Below the pieces are notes generated by a model. That model was not told the DNA's origin. It saw nothing but the letters and a program-made list of their open reading frames with translations, and searched no databases. Both the position numbers and the translations under genes were made by a program. 64,000 nucleotides of DNA from Novosphingobium cyanobacteriorum (GTDB taxonomy: Bacteria; Pseudomonadota; Alphaproteobacteria; Sphingomonadales; Sphingomonadaceae): positions 62,001 through 126,000 of the forward strand of contig NZ_JAROCY010000001.1 in the NCBI RefSeq assembly GCF_029436685.1, read 5' to 3'. The stretch's first letter is position 1, and every line of letters begins with the position of its first letter. Below are positions 9,300 to 18,065 of the stretch, in pieces.

Positions 9300-10976
9300 T
9301 TAGGGCGCGCCGCGCAGGCGATCCAGTGTCTTTGCCGAGAGCGCGCAGATCGGACCGGACCGGGCCGCAGCCTGGCGCAGGCGCGCTGGAAGTAGGTGGC
9401 AACCGATTACGATGCCATCCGATCCGCGCGACAGGAGATAGCCGACCGGATCGGCAAGGCCGCCATTCCAGACCGACAGCACGCCCAACCGGTGAATGGG
9501 CAGGCGCGTATCCTGCAGGGCGAGGTAGGTCACTTCATCGACCATCACGCGGTTCAGCGTTCTGCCTTGCGGAATCCCCGCCGCGACCATGGCGGAATGG
9601 ATATCCTGCCTGACCGGGGCATAGTCAGCGATGGATGCCGAATAGGGCTGGCCCGAGACGTAGCCCGGCGTGTGGGCCGCAGCGGCAAGAGGTGGCACGA
9701 ACGCCGCGAGCAGGAAGAGCTGGCTGGCCGCGCCAATGATGGTGACGCCCACGGTGGCGCGCGCCATCCACCGACCTCGGGCCGCGCGCGGCAGGGTAAG
9801 GGCAAGCAGGGTGGCGAGGACCAGCGCGGGCAGCACGTGCCCTGCTTCATAGACATTGCGATTGAGCTGGCTGGCCCCCCATATGGCCACGCAGCCAAGC
9901 AGGGCCAACGCGAGAAGCGGGCGCGGTTCAAACAGGCTGCGCAAGCCGTTTGCGCGGATGTGCATGGTCAGGGACAGGAGCGCGGCCACGATTGCCGCCC
10001 CCCAGCACAGCGGCAGACCGAGACGGTAAACGACCGTGACCAAGGTCGGCACGTGCCCGGGCGGCAGCCATGACGACATCGGTGCGCCGGTTGGCACGGT
10101 AAGGGCGACGTAGTTCAGGGGGCTGGCACCGGCCAACAGGGTCTGCACCGCGTTGCCGAGACCCTTTCCTTCCGCAAGCGCGGAGGCGACGTTTTCATGC
10201 GCATACATGGCCGCGATCGCCGCATTGCCGGGGCAGGCGAGCCGCGCGGTCCAATAGTGTGCCGATGCCAGCATGACGGTGATAACAGCCGCAAGCCCGA
10301 GAGCACGGGGAAGCAAGGTGCGCGGCCCCTGCGCGCAGACCAGGATCGCGGTGCAGGCGATGACCGCGTAGAGCACGCCCTTCATGTGATAGCTCTGCGC
10401 GATCACCGTGAGGATCACGATGGGCGCGATCTTTGCCAAGGCGGAGAAGGGCGTGATGGTGTGCGATGGTGGACGCCAGAAGGTGACCAGCAGGATCAGC
10501 GCCGTGGTGAGGATCAGGGGTTGTTCCGGCCGGCTGAGAACCAGCAGGAACGGCAGGGTGCCGAGCGACAGCAGGCCGGCTGCAATCGTGCCGAGCTGAA
10601 GGCGCCGTTCCCGCGCAGGTTCAAGGCGCAGCAGCAGAAGTCCGACCATGACCAGCCATGCCAGCGCGCAGAGCACGCCCTCCAGCCGGATGAAGAAGGG
10701 GCTGGCAAAGGTGAGGTTGGCGGCAGCGGAGAACCAGCGCACGGTCATCATGTGCCACGGGGCGGTGGCGATCGTGTTGGGGCCGCACAGATCGCTGAAC
10801 AGGATGTCGAAGCCATCGATGCCGGCGCGCTCCTGGAACCGCCAGCCGGTTTCGTCCGAATAGACCGGCACGAGCAGCCCGGCGACGAGCGTGATCAGCA
10901 GCGTACCGAGCGCGATGGCAAACCAAGCACGCGCGCGTCTGGCTCCAGTCGTCTCGATCACGGCGGGTTCAGGCAT
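9300..10976 (-). CDS. polytopic membrane protein, putative GT-C type glycosyltransferase
   Basis: A 558-aa protein with about ten to twelve hydrophobic helices and a soluble C-terminal part (from about residue 450). Just after the first helix it has VYSDETGWRF, an acidic motif in the position expected for the first periplasmic loop of GT-C glycosyltransferases, which use polyprenyl-phosphate sugars. I do not recognise a specific family. The start codon overlaps the stop of the upstream GT2 gene (TGATG), so the two are translationally coupled. That supports a role in transferring a sugar from a lipid carrier to a surface glycan or lipid. Confidence 0.65.
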   Translation of the reverse strand: MPEPAVIETTGARRARAWFAIALGTLLITLVAGLLVPVYSDETGWRFQERAGIDGFDILFSDLCGPNTIATAPWHMMTVRWFSAAANLTFASPFFIRLEGVLCALAWLVMVGLLLLRLEPARERRLQLGTIAAGLLSLGTLPFLLVLSRPEQPLILTTALILLVTFWRPPSHTITPFSALAKIAPIVILTVIAQSYHMKGVLYAVIACTAILVCAQGPRTLLPRALGLAAVITVMLASAHYWTARLACPGNAAIAAMYAHENVASALAEGKGLGNAVQTLLAGASPLNYVALTVPTGAPMSSWLPPGHVPTLVTVVYRLGLPLCWGAAIVAALLSLTMHIRANGLRSLFEPRPLLALALLGCVAIWGASQLNRNVYEAGHVLPALVLATLLALTLPRAARGRWMARATVGVTIIGAASQLFLLAAFVPPLAAAAHTPGYVSGQPYSASIADYAPVRQDIHSAMVAAGIPQGRTLNRVMVDEVTYLALQDTRLPIHRLGVLSVWNGGLADPVGYLLSRGSDGIVIGCHLLPARLRQAAARSGPICALSAKTLDRLRGAP

Positions 10977-12085
10977 CAGGGACGTGGCGGATGCGCGGTG
11001 ACGACGCCAAGGCGCGCCTGCGGCAATGGGGCCATCGCGCCGGGATGCACTGCCATTTCGCTGACGATATAGAGCGGTCGGCCCTTGGCCTGGTGATAGA
11101 GCCGGCCGAGGTATTCGCCGAGAAGCCCGAGCACGAAAAGCTGGACCGAACCGAGCACTAGCACGACGATCATCAGCGAGGTCCAGCCGGGCACGGTATG
11201 CCCGCCCAGCCAGCCGATCAGCGAATAGGCGATCAGCGCCAGCGACAGCAGCGAGAAGGCGAAGCCCGCATAGCTGGCGAGGCGCAGCGGTGCGACCGAG
11301 AAGCCGGTGAGCGCATCGACCGCCAGCCGTATCATCTTGACGAAGGGATAGTTGGTCTCACCAGCGAAACGCTCGTCGCGCTGGTATTCGATGGCGACCT
11401 GCTTGAACCCGATCCACGCCACCATGCCGCGGATGAAGCGCGAGCGTTCCGGCATGGCCTGCAGCACATCGAGCGCACGGCGGCTCATCAGGCGGAAGTC
11501 GCCGGTGTCGAGCGGGATTTCCACCCCATCCGAGAGGTGGGCGAGCAGGCGGTAGAACAGCTTGGCTGTGGCGCGCTTGGCCACGGTTTCGCCCAGCCGC
11601 TGCGTGCGCACGCCGTAGACCACGTCGGCCTCTTCGGCCTCCATCCGCGCGATCATTGCGCCGAGCAGTTCGGGCGGATCCTGGAGGTCTGCATCGATGA
11701 TCAGGATCAGTTCGCCCCGGCACAGGTCAAGCCCGGCGGATAGCGCCAGCTGGTGGCCGTGGTTGCGTGACAGGCGAAGGGCGCGCACGTGCGGATCGGT
11801 TTCGCCAAGGGCGCGCATCATCGGCCAGGTGCGGTCCTTCGAGCCATCATCGACCAGCACGATCTCGTAATCCTCGCCCACGGCCGTACGGGCTTGTTCG
11901 GTCAGGCGGCGATGGAGCGTTTCGAGGCAGGCTTCCTCGTTATAGCAGGGCACCACGATCGACAGGCGCGGCCGGGGAAGCAGCGGATCGGACAACTGGG
12001 CATTGGCGAACATGGCGCGCAGAATTGCATCCGAGCCGAAACCAGTTCCGGGCCCGAATCCGCGCTGAAAGCTCATGTCGTTCAT
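10976..12085 (-). CDS. GT2 family polyprenyl-phosphate glycosyltransferase (DPM1/GtrB/ArnC-like)
   Basis: A 369-aa protein. The GT-A domain has the nucleotide-sugar motif VVPCYNEE and the metal-binding IIDADLQDPPEL. The conserved DTGDFRLMSR and RFIRGMVAWIGF of the DPM1/GtrB class follow. Two C-terminal transmembrane helices (about residues 265-290 and 305-330) anchor it in the inner membrane. Members make undecaprenyl-phosphate-linked sugars on the cytoplasmic face. About 35 non-conserved N-terminal residues precede the domain. It is coupled to the GT-C-like gene downstream and divergent from the methyltransferase/small-transporter set. Confidence 0.87.
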   Translation of the reverse strand: MNDMSFQRGFGPGTGFGSDAILRAMFANAQLSDPLLPRPRLSIVVPCYNEEACLETLHRRLTEQARTAVGEDYEIVLVDDGSKDRTWPMMRALGETDPHVRALRLSRNHGHQLALSAGLDLCRGELILIIDADLQDPPELLGAMIARMEAEEADVVYGVRTQRLGETVAKRATAKLFYRLLAHLSDGVEIPLDTGDFRLMSRRALDVLQAMPERSRFIRGMVAWIGFKQVAIEYQRDERFAGETNYPFVKMIRLAVDALTGFSVAPLRLASYAGFAFSLLSLALIAYSLIGWLGGHTVPGWTSLMIVVLVLGSVQLFVLGLLGEYLGRLYHQAKGRPLYIVSEMAVHPGAMAPLPQARLGVVTAHPPRP

Positions 12086-12216
12086 CGTCAGCCCCCGGAG
12101 TGCGATAGGGGAATGATGCGATTACTTGGTTAACAATCCATTGAGCCGCGTGTTCTGAAAGTGATTCTTAACCACTTCCGTGCAGATTTGGTGAACGGAA
12201 CAGGGGGCGGCTTACT

Positions 12217-12972
12217 ATGGGTCATGTCTACAACGACGCGTTCTATGACTACATCAACGCCGGCTCCCGCGCCTCGGCCAAGGTGGTCATCCCGATCATG
12301 CAGCAGGCCCTGAGTGTCGAAAGCCTGCTCGACGTGGGCGCGGGCGTTGGCGCCTGGGCGGCGGAGTGGATCGCCGGCGGGGTGCGCGACGTGATCGCGG
12401 TGGATGGCGATTATGCCAGGGCGCTCAAGCTGCTGGTTCCCGACGAATGCTTCGTGGCGCACGATCTGGGCCAGCCTCTCGATCTTGGTCGACGCTTCGA
12501 CCTTGTCCAGACACTGGAAGTTGCCGAGCACCTTCCGGCGGAGAAAGCCGATGCCTTTGTCGCCTTGCTGGTGCGGCACGGGGACGTGGTGCTGTTTTCA
12601 GCGGCCGTGCCGGGGCAGGGCGGCGAGCACCATGTGAACGAGCAGCATCCGGAATACTGGCGACAGAAATTCGCACGGCACGGCTATGCCTGTTTCGACT
12701 GGCTGCGACCGCAGATTGCCGACCGTGCCGAGGTGCAGCCCTGGTACCGGTATAACAGCCTGATCTTTGCCAATGCCGCGGGAGAGGCGAGGCTGGCCGA
12801 GGCGGTTCGGGCCACGCGCGTTGCAGATGGTGACAAGGTGCGCATGGCCGGCTCGTTCGGCTGGCACCTGCGCCGTGCGATCGTTGGCCTGATGCCGGAA
12901 ACGCTGGTGATGGGCATTGCCACTGCCAATGCCCGGCGCAAGGCGGCGGCCGCGCGCCGGCTGGCCGCATGA
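12217..12972 (+). CDS. class I SAM-dependent methyltransferase
   Basis: A 251-aa Rossmann-fold methyltransferase. Motif I LLDVGAGVGAWA binds SAM, the acidic residue after strand 2 lies in VIAVDGD, and motif IV-like LVQTLEVAEHL follows. The substrate cannot be told from the sequence; such enzymes often act on sugars or lipids in glycan clusters. Its last four bases overlap the start of the small transporter gene (ATGA), and the next methyltransferase is also coupled, giving a tight three-gene operon. Confidence 0.82.
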   Translation: MGHVYNDAFYDYINAGSRASAKVVIPIMQQALSVESLLDVGAGVGAWAAEWIAGGVRDVIAVDGDYARALKLLVPDECFVAHDLGQPLDLGRRFDLVQTLEVAEHLPAEKADAFVALLVRHGDVVLFSAAVPGQGGEHHVNEQHPEYWRQKFARHGYACFDWLRPQIADRAEVQPWYRYNSLIFANAAGEARLAEAVRATRVADGDKVRMAGSFGWHLRRAIVGLMPETLVMGIATANARRKAAAARRLAA

Positions 12973-13337
12973 CGGCTGCATCGCCTTCGGGGCTCGGCTG
13001 GCCCGTGCTGGTCGCGCTGATCGCGGGATCGCTGTGTGCCGCCGGGGGGACGTTCCTGCTGAAGCTGGGCGCGAACGGCGCGACGGCCCTTTCAGACTAC
13101 ATCAACATCCGCGTGTTCGCGGGGTTCGCCCTTTATGGCATAGGCAGCGCGGCGTGGATCTTCGCCATGTCCCGCGCGCCGCTCAGTGTGGTCTATCCGT
13201 TCAACGCGCTCACGTTCATCCTGGTGATGGTCGCCGGGATAGCCGTGCTGGGCGAACGGCCCGGACCCGCCGTGATTGCCGGTTCGCTGATGATCCTGGG
13301 CGGCATTGGGTGCATCGCAATCGGGAGTCTTGCATGA
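12969..13337 (+). CDS. SMR/EamA-like four-helix small transporter (ArnE-like)
   Basis: A 122-aa protein with four hydrophobic helices, ending in the SMR-like pattern VVYPFNALTFILVMVAG followed by LGERPGPAVIAG. The size and fold match ArnE/ArnF- and EmrE-type proteins. The neighbouring polyprenyl-phosphate glycosyltransferase makes a lipid-linked sugar flippase more likely than a drug exporter; that is inference. ATGA overlaps join it to both flanking methyltransferase genes. Confidence 0.75.
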   Translation: MTAASPSGLGWPVLVALIAGSLCAAGGTFLLKLGANGATALSDYINIRVFAGFALYGIGSAAWIFAMSRAPLSVVYPFNALTFILVMVAGIAVLGERPGPAVIAGSLMILGGIGCIAIGSLA

Positions 13338-13954
13338 TCGCGCTCGCTCGTCAGGTTCTTGCCGTACCGGCGCTGATCGATGTCTATCAGGCCGGGGTCG
13401 GCGCCAACCGCGCCAAGCGCCTGTTCGTGGACCAGTGGCTGCGTCCGCGCGCCGGTGAGCGCCTGCTGGACATCGGCTGCGGCACTGGCGCGGTGATCCC
13501 GTTCCTGCCGGAAGGGGTGGAGACGATCGGCGTGGATATCTCCAGCGCCTATATCGCGGCCAGCCAGGCGCGCCACGGCAGCAAGGCGCGGTTCCTTGTG
13601 GCGGATGCTTCCGATCCGTCGCTCGATCTTGGTGGCGCATTCGATGCGGCCTATGCCTTTGGCGTGCTGCACCACCTGCCGGATGACATCGCGGCCCGGC
13701 TGGTGGCCGGCGCCATGCGGCGGCTTCGGCCCGGTGGGCGGTTCGTGACGATCGACCCGACCCTGATCGAGGGGCAGGGTGCGGTTTCGCGGTTCATCGT
13801 GAAAAGTGATCGTGGCCGCCATGTGCGCACGCCGGCCGAGATGGCCCGGATCTTCGAGGGGCACGACGCCCAGCTGGACATCCGTACCGACCTGCTGCGC
13901 ATACACTTTGCCAACGTGATCGCGGTGGCGGTGAAGCCGGCGCATACGCACTGA
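13334..13954 (+). CDS. class I SAM-dependent methyltransferase
   Basis: A 206-aa methyltransferase starting at the ATG that overlaps the stop of the small transporter gene (ATGA); an upstream extension of the frame is not needed. Motif I is LLDIGCGTGAVIPFL, followed by IGVDIS and YAFGVLHHLPDD, typical of the Methyltransf_11/25 group. Substrate unknown. It closes the operon just before the two tRNA-Glu genes on the other strand. Confidence 0.82.
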   Translation: MIALARQVLAVPALIDVYQAGVGANRAKRLFVDQWLRPRAGERLLDIGCGTGAVIPFLPEGVETIGVDISSAYIAASQARHGSKARFLVADASDPSLDLGGAFDAAYAFGVLHHLPDDIAARLVAGAMRRLRPGGRFVTIDPTLIEGQGAVSRFIVKSDRGRHVRTPAEMARIFEGHDAQLDIRTDLLRIHFANVIAVAVKPAHTH

Positions 13955-13993
13955 TCTGTGCCGGTTGGCCGCAGTTTCGGCGATTGGCTGAAC

Positions 13994-14068
13994 TGGTGAC
14001 CCCTACGGGAATCGAACCCGTGTTTCAGCCGTGAGAGGGCCGCGTCCTGACCGCTAGACGAAGGGGCC
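13994..14068 (-). tRNA. tRNA-Glu (CTC)
   Basis: On the minus strand a complete cloverleaf with encoded CCA: acceptor GGCCCCT pairs with AGGGGTC, discriminator A, T arm with GTTCGATTC, and anticodon loop CTCTCAC giving CTC (14033-14035). The sequence is identical to the tRNA-Glu(TTC) 37 bp upstream except for the first anticodon base. Confidence 0.97.
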
Positions 14069-14073
14069 GGAGG

Positions 14074-14090
14074 GGGAACCTTGGGTTCCC
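14074..14090. other. hairpin between the two tRNA-Glu genes
   Basis: GGGAACC and GGTTCCC form a perfect 7-bp stem with a 3-nt loop in the spacer of the tandem tRNA genes. It may mark a processing site in a shared precursor, since there is no T-run on either side. Confidence 0.45.
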
Positions 14091-14105
14091 GCGCCGGGCT
14101 GCTAG

Positions 14106-14180
14106 TGGTGACCCCTACGGGAATCGAACCCGTGTTTCAGCCGTGAAAGGGCCGCGTCCTGACCGCTAGACGAAGGGGCC
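14106..14180 (-). tRNA. tRNA-Glu (TTC)
   Basis: Complete minus-strand cloverleaf with encoded CCA; anticodon loop CTTTCAC gives TTC (14145-14147). It is the first gene of a probable two-tRNA transcript with tRNA-Glu(CTC), which differs from it only at wobble position 34. Confidence 0.97.
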
Positions 14181-14263
14181 ACTGGGCTAGCGCCGCTGGG
14201 CAGGTCCGCGCCTCTATTGGCGAAAGGCGGGGGCGTCAAGCATCGATTTGGGCAATTTTGTCA

Positions 14264-16036
14264 TCAATCCGCAAAGGCGGCATCTTCGACGTGCAGCTCG
14301 GCCGCAGGGCGGCTGCCCCAGTCGTCGATCCTGGCACGCCCGGCCAGCCAGAACTGCCGCCCGCGCGAACCGTGGAGCAGCGCCTGGCCCAACTCGGTCT
14401 GCGCCGCACGAAAGGCGATGGCCTTGAACGAGCGCCCGTCGCGGCCCGTGGCGACCATGCGAACGTGGTCCGTACCGACGAGATCGCACTTCACCAGCCG
14501 CACCGGCCCCACCGCCACGCGCGGACCCGGCCAGCCAATGCCGAAGGGGCCGGCGGCATCGAGTGATTCGACAAGGGCAGGAGTCAGGCCGCCGGGGGCG
14601 AGCGACAGGTCAAGCAGCAGCGACTGCGATGCGCGCGCGGACACGACATCACGGGCAAGGTGTTCGTCCAGCCAGTCTGCCAGGCGATTCAGATGGGCGG
14701 GATCGATGGTGAGGCCACAGGCCATGGCGTGGCCGCCACCTGCCACCAGCATTCCCGCCTCGCGCGCGGCGATGATTGCGGCGCCAAGGTCCACCCCGGC
14801 GATCGAGCGGCCCGAGCCCTTGCCCATGCCTGCCTCGTCCGCGCCCAGCGCAATCACCAGCGTGGGCTTGCCGGTGCGTTCCTTGATGCGCCCGGCCACG
14901 ATGCCGATCACGCCGGGGTGCCAGCCTTCACCCGCGACCACCACGACGGCGCGGTTGTGCTGCGAATCGATCTGCGCTTCGGCCGCTTCCTGCACCGCCT
15001 GTTCGATGGCGCGGCGTTCTTCGTTGAGCGCGGAGAGCTGCGTGGCGATCTGCTGCGCTTCGTCGGGATCCTGCGTAGTGAGCAGGCGCACGCCGAGCGA
15101 GGAATCGCCGATGCGCCCCGCGGCGTTGATGCGCGGGCCGAGTGCGAAGCCGAGGTCGCTGCAGGTGGGCGCACGGGTTAGGCGGGAGGCATCGATCAGC
15201 GCGGCAAGGCCCACGTTCTCGCGCCGGGCCATGATCTTCAGGCCCTGCGCCACCAGCGCACGGTTGAGACCCTTGAGCTGCGCCACGTCGGCCACGGTGC
15301 CCAGCGCCACGAGATCGAGCAGGCCCATCAGCTCGGGCGCCTTGCGGCTTTCGAAATAGCCGCGATGGCGCAGGGCGCGCACGGTGGCGACGGCGAGCAG
15401 GAAGGCGACGCCCACCGCAGCAAGGTGGCCGTGCGCGGCGGCGTCGTCGGCCTCGTCCAGCCGGTTGGGGTTCACCAGCGCGGCGGCGCGCGGCAGCTCT
15501 GGCGCGCACTTGTGGTGATCGACGACGATCACATCCACGCTTTCCGCGGCGGCCATCTCAAGCGCCTCGTACGCCATGGCACCGCAATCGACGGTGACGA
15601 TCAGCCGCGATCCTTCGCGCGCCAGGCGAACCAGCGCTTCGCCGGAGGGGCCATAGCCCTCCAGCAGGCGATCGGGGATATAGGCGCGCGCCTCCACCCC
15701 CAGATCGCGCAGCAGCCGGATCAGCAGCGCCGCGCTGGTGGCGCCGTCTACGTCGTAGTCGCCAAAGACGGTGATCGATTCGCGTTGGAGAACAGCCTGC
15801 GCCAGCCGTTCCGCCGCCACGTCCATGTCTCGGAAGATGGAAGGATCGGGCAGGAAGTCGCGCAGGGTTGGCCGGCGGTGTCGATCAAGCTCGTCACGGT
15901 TCACGCCCCGGGCCAGCAGCAGCTGGTCGACCAGATCGTCGCCGTGGTGTTCTCCCCCGCCGATATCCATGTTTCCTCCCCGCCACCGCCAGGAAAGACC
16001 GGAGAGCGAGCGGGTGATGGCGTTGACGGGGATCAT
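14264..16036 (-). CDS. recJ: single-stranded-DNA-specific exonuclease RecJ
   Basis: A 590-aa DHH-family nuclease. Motif I FGDYDVDGATSA, motif III VDHHKCAPELP with the DHH signature, and the C-terminal DHHA1 domain with GGGHAMACGL are all present. RecJ degrades single strands 5'-3' in mismatch, base-excision and RecF-pathway repair. The start giving MIPVNAITRSLSG has GGAGA eight bases upstream; an 18-residue longer frame lacks a ribosome-binding site. No operon partner is close: the tRNA genes lie downstream and an unrelated gene diverges upstream. Confidence 0.95.
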   Translation of the reverse strand: MIPVNAITRSLSGLSWRWRGGNMDIGGGEHHGDDLVDQLLLARGVNRDELDRHRRPTLRDFLPDPSIFRDMDVAAERLAQAVLQRESITVFGDYDVDGATSAALLIRLLRDLGVEARAYIPDRLLEGYGPSGEALVRLAREGSRLIVTVDCGAMAYEALEMAAAESVDVIVVDHHKCAPELPRAAALVNPNRLDEADDAAAHGHLAAVGVAFLLAVATVRALRHRGYFESRKAPELMGLLDLVALGTVADVAQLKGLNRALVAQGLKIMARRENVGLAALIDASRLTRAPTCSDLGFALGPRINAAGRIGDSSLGVRLLTTQDPDEAQQIATQLSALNEERRAIEQAVQEAAEAQIDSQHNRAVVVVAGEGWHPGVIGIVAGRIKERTGKPTLVIALGADEAGMGKGSGRSIAGVDLGAAIIAAREAGMLVAGGGHAMACGLTIDPAHLNRLADWLDEHLARDVVSARASQSLLLDLSLAPGGLTPALVESLDAAGPFGIGWPGPRVAVGPVRLVKCDLVGTDHVRMVATGRDGRSFKAIAFRAAQTELGQALLHGSRGRQFWLAGRARIDDWGSRPAAELHVEDAAFAD

Positions 16037-16216
16037 GCAGTCTCCGCTAGACCATCCGGCCGACGTGGAAAAGCGCCGGACCGAATGCAATCGTGATCAA
16101 ATTCGCTGGAGAAGTGCATGCGGTCACAGTAACTATCGGATGAAATAACGAGAAGGTCGCTGTCCAACCATAAGGGGCCATGCCCCGCCGGAATCACGCC
16201 GGGCAGACACAGGGGC

Positions 16217-17485
16217 ATGAGCATGCGGCATTTGGGAAAGTTCAGGGCGCTGGCGCTGGCGGGTATCGGCCTCGGCGCGGTGGGCGCGTTCGTCTATGCC
16301 CAATCGACCACTGGCCCGGTCGCCCGCTACGAGATGCGCGCCGGCACCACCTCGGGCTTTGCCGGCATGGCATCGGGCGGCAAGCCGAGCATGGGTTCTG
16401 CTTTGAGCATGGCCATGGGGCGCGGCGGCAATTCGGCGCAGCATGAGCTTTGGCTGGACCTGGGATCGAGCAGGGCCCCGGCTGGCACAGCGCCCAAGGC
16501 CGACCATTTCATGCCTGCAGGGGCCAAGCTGGGACCGTCGGTGGTTTTGAAAACACCGGAGAAGGTCAAGCCCGGCCCGCCCGAGATGCCGGCCGAGCGT
16601 GATTTCCAGCGGCCGAAGGGGCGCATGCTGATCTTCTGGGGCTGCGGCGAACACGCACCCAAGGGGCAGCCGGTGGTGATCGATTTCGCCAAGATCGCGG
16701 CGGGCCAGATGCCGCCGGGGCTGTGGACCAGTTCGGTCCCGTCCGATCGCTATGTTGTGCCGTCCTCCAGCAAGACCTACGGCTACTGGCCATGGGGCGA
16801 TGGCAAGGCGGTGAAGCCGGACAGTTCGCTGCTCGGCCAGCACCGCGTGGCGGGCAATTACTCGCCCGAGATGACCTTTACCCTGACGCACGATTTCATG
16901 GGGCCGCTGCGCGCCGCGTCCAACGCGCAGCCCAGCGGGGCCACGCTGCTGCGGTGGAGCCCGCTGGCAGACGCGACAGGCTATCACGCGTCGCTGATCG
17001 GGGGGAAGGGCGACGGGCGCGAAATGCAGGACATCGTGTGGTGGTCATCCAGCATGACGCGCGAGTTCGGGGGCGGGCTGGTCGATTGGCTTTCGCCCGC
17101 CACGGTGGCGCGGCTGGTGGCCAACAAGACGGTCCTCTCGCCCCAGACCACCACCTGCATGATCCCGGCCGAAGTCAGGCAGGCGGCGCCGCAGTTCATG
17201 ATGGTCTCGCTTTATGCCTATGGGCCCCAGGAGGACTTCGTCTATCCGCCCAAGCCGGCCAACCCGAAGGCAGCTTGGAACATCGAATGGCAGGCGCGCA
17301 TCCGCCACAGGTCGATGACCGCCATCATGCCGGGTATGCCGGGCATGGATGAGGCGAGCCAGCGCAATCCACAGCAGAGTGGGGAGCAGCCGCAATGCCC
17401 GCCCAAGAAGAAGCGGGGCTTCGGTGGACTTGGTGGCCTGATCGGCGGCGCACTGGGTGTTCCGGGCAGCAATGGCGGCTGCTGA
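16217..17485 (+). CDS. exported or membrane-anchored protein of unknown function
   Basis: A 422-aa protein with an N-terminal hydrophobic segment (about residues 9-28, ending near AYAQ-like VYAQ), consistent with a signal peptide or anchor. The body has GRMLIFWGCGEHAPKGQP, TYGYWPWGDGK and a late YAYGPQEDFVYPPKP. The C-terminus is basic then glycine-rich (KKKRGFGGLGG...) and ends in NGGC. I do not recognise the domain. Codon use is normal for the window. It is followed 31 bp later by the flavodoxin gene. Confidence 0.75.
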   Translation: MSMRHLGKFRALALAGIGLGAVGAFVYAQSTTGPVARYEMRAGTTSGFAGMASGGKPSMGSALSMAMGRGGNSAQHELWLDLGSSRAPAGTAPKADHFMPAGAKLGPSVVLKTPEKVKPGPPEMPAERDFQRPKGRMLIFWGCGEHAPKGQPVVIDFAKIAAGQMPPGLWTSSVPSDRYVVPSSSKTYGYWPWGDGKAVKPDSSLLGQHRVAGNYSPEMTFTLTHDFMGPLRAASNAQPSGATLLRWSPLADATGYHASLIGGKGDGREMQDIVWWSSSMTREFGGGLVDWLSPATVARLVANKTVLSPQTTTCMIPAEVRQAAPQFMMVSLYAYGPQEDFVYPPKPANPKAAWNIEWQARIRHRSMTAIMPGMPGMDEASQRNPQQSGEQPQCPPKKKRGFGGLGGLIGGALGVPGSNGGC

Positions 17486-17515
17486 AACGAATTACTCCGA
17501 CCAGCGTCGAAGCCC

Positions 17516-17995
17516 GTGCTTCTGATCGTGTGGCACAGCCGTACCGGCGCCGCTCGCGCAATGGCCGATGCGGCACTGGCAGGGGCAAAGGAGATGGGCG
17601 ATGCCCGCGCCCTGCCTGCGATGGAGGCGGAAGCCACGGACCTTCTTGCCGCGACAGGCTACGTTTTTTCCTGCCCGGAGAACCTGGCGAGCATGAGTGG
17701 TGAGATGAAGGCATTCTTCGACCGGACGTATTATCCGGTGTTGGGCAGGATCGAAGGTCGCCCTTTCGCCACTCTGATCGCCGCGGGTTCGGATGGTGAG
17801 GGGACGCAGCGCCAGATCGACCGAATCGCCACCGGCTGGCGCCTGCGCCGCGTGGCCGCGCCAGTGATCGCGCGCCTGGGGGTACAGACGCCCGATGAAA
17901 TCATGGCACCGAAGGTTGTGCCCAGCGAAGTACTCGGCAAGTGTCGCGAAATGGGACAGCTGCTCTCCAGCGGGCTTTCCATGGGTATATTCTAG
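17516..17995 (+). CDS. flavodoxin-like protein
   Basis: A 159-aa protein starting at a GTG. The N-terminal strand and phosphate loop LLIVWHSRTGAARAMA resemble the FMN phosphate-binding loop of flavodoxins. SCPENLASMSGEMKAFFDR matches the FMN-contacting region of the flavodoxin/NADPH-dependent FMN reductase fold. It probably carries FMN and acts as a small cytosolic oxidoreductase or electron carrier. The partner is not evident from the neighbours. Confidence 0.75.
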   Translation: MLLIVWHSRTGAARAMADAALAGAKEMGDARALPAMEAEATDLLAATGYVFSCPENLASMSGEMKAFFDRTYYPVLGRIEGRPFATLIAAGSDGEGTQRQIDRIATGWRLRRVAAPVIARLGVQTPDEIMAPKVVPSEVLGKCREMGQLLSSGLSMGIF

Positions 17996-18065
17996 GCATA
18001 ACCGGCCCTACGGCTCCGTTTCGGGCTGAAATTCGACCTACTCGGGACTCGACGCAGAGGCGACG

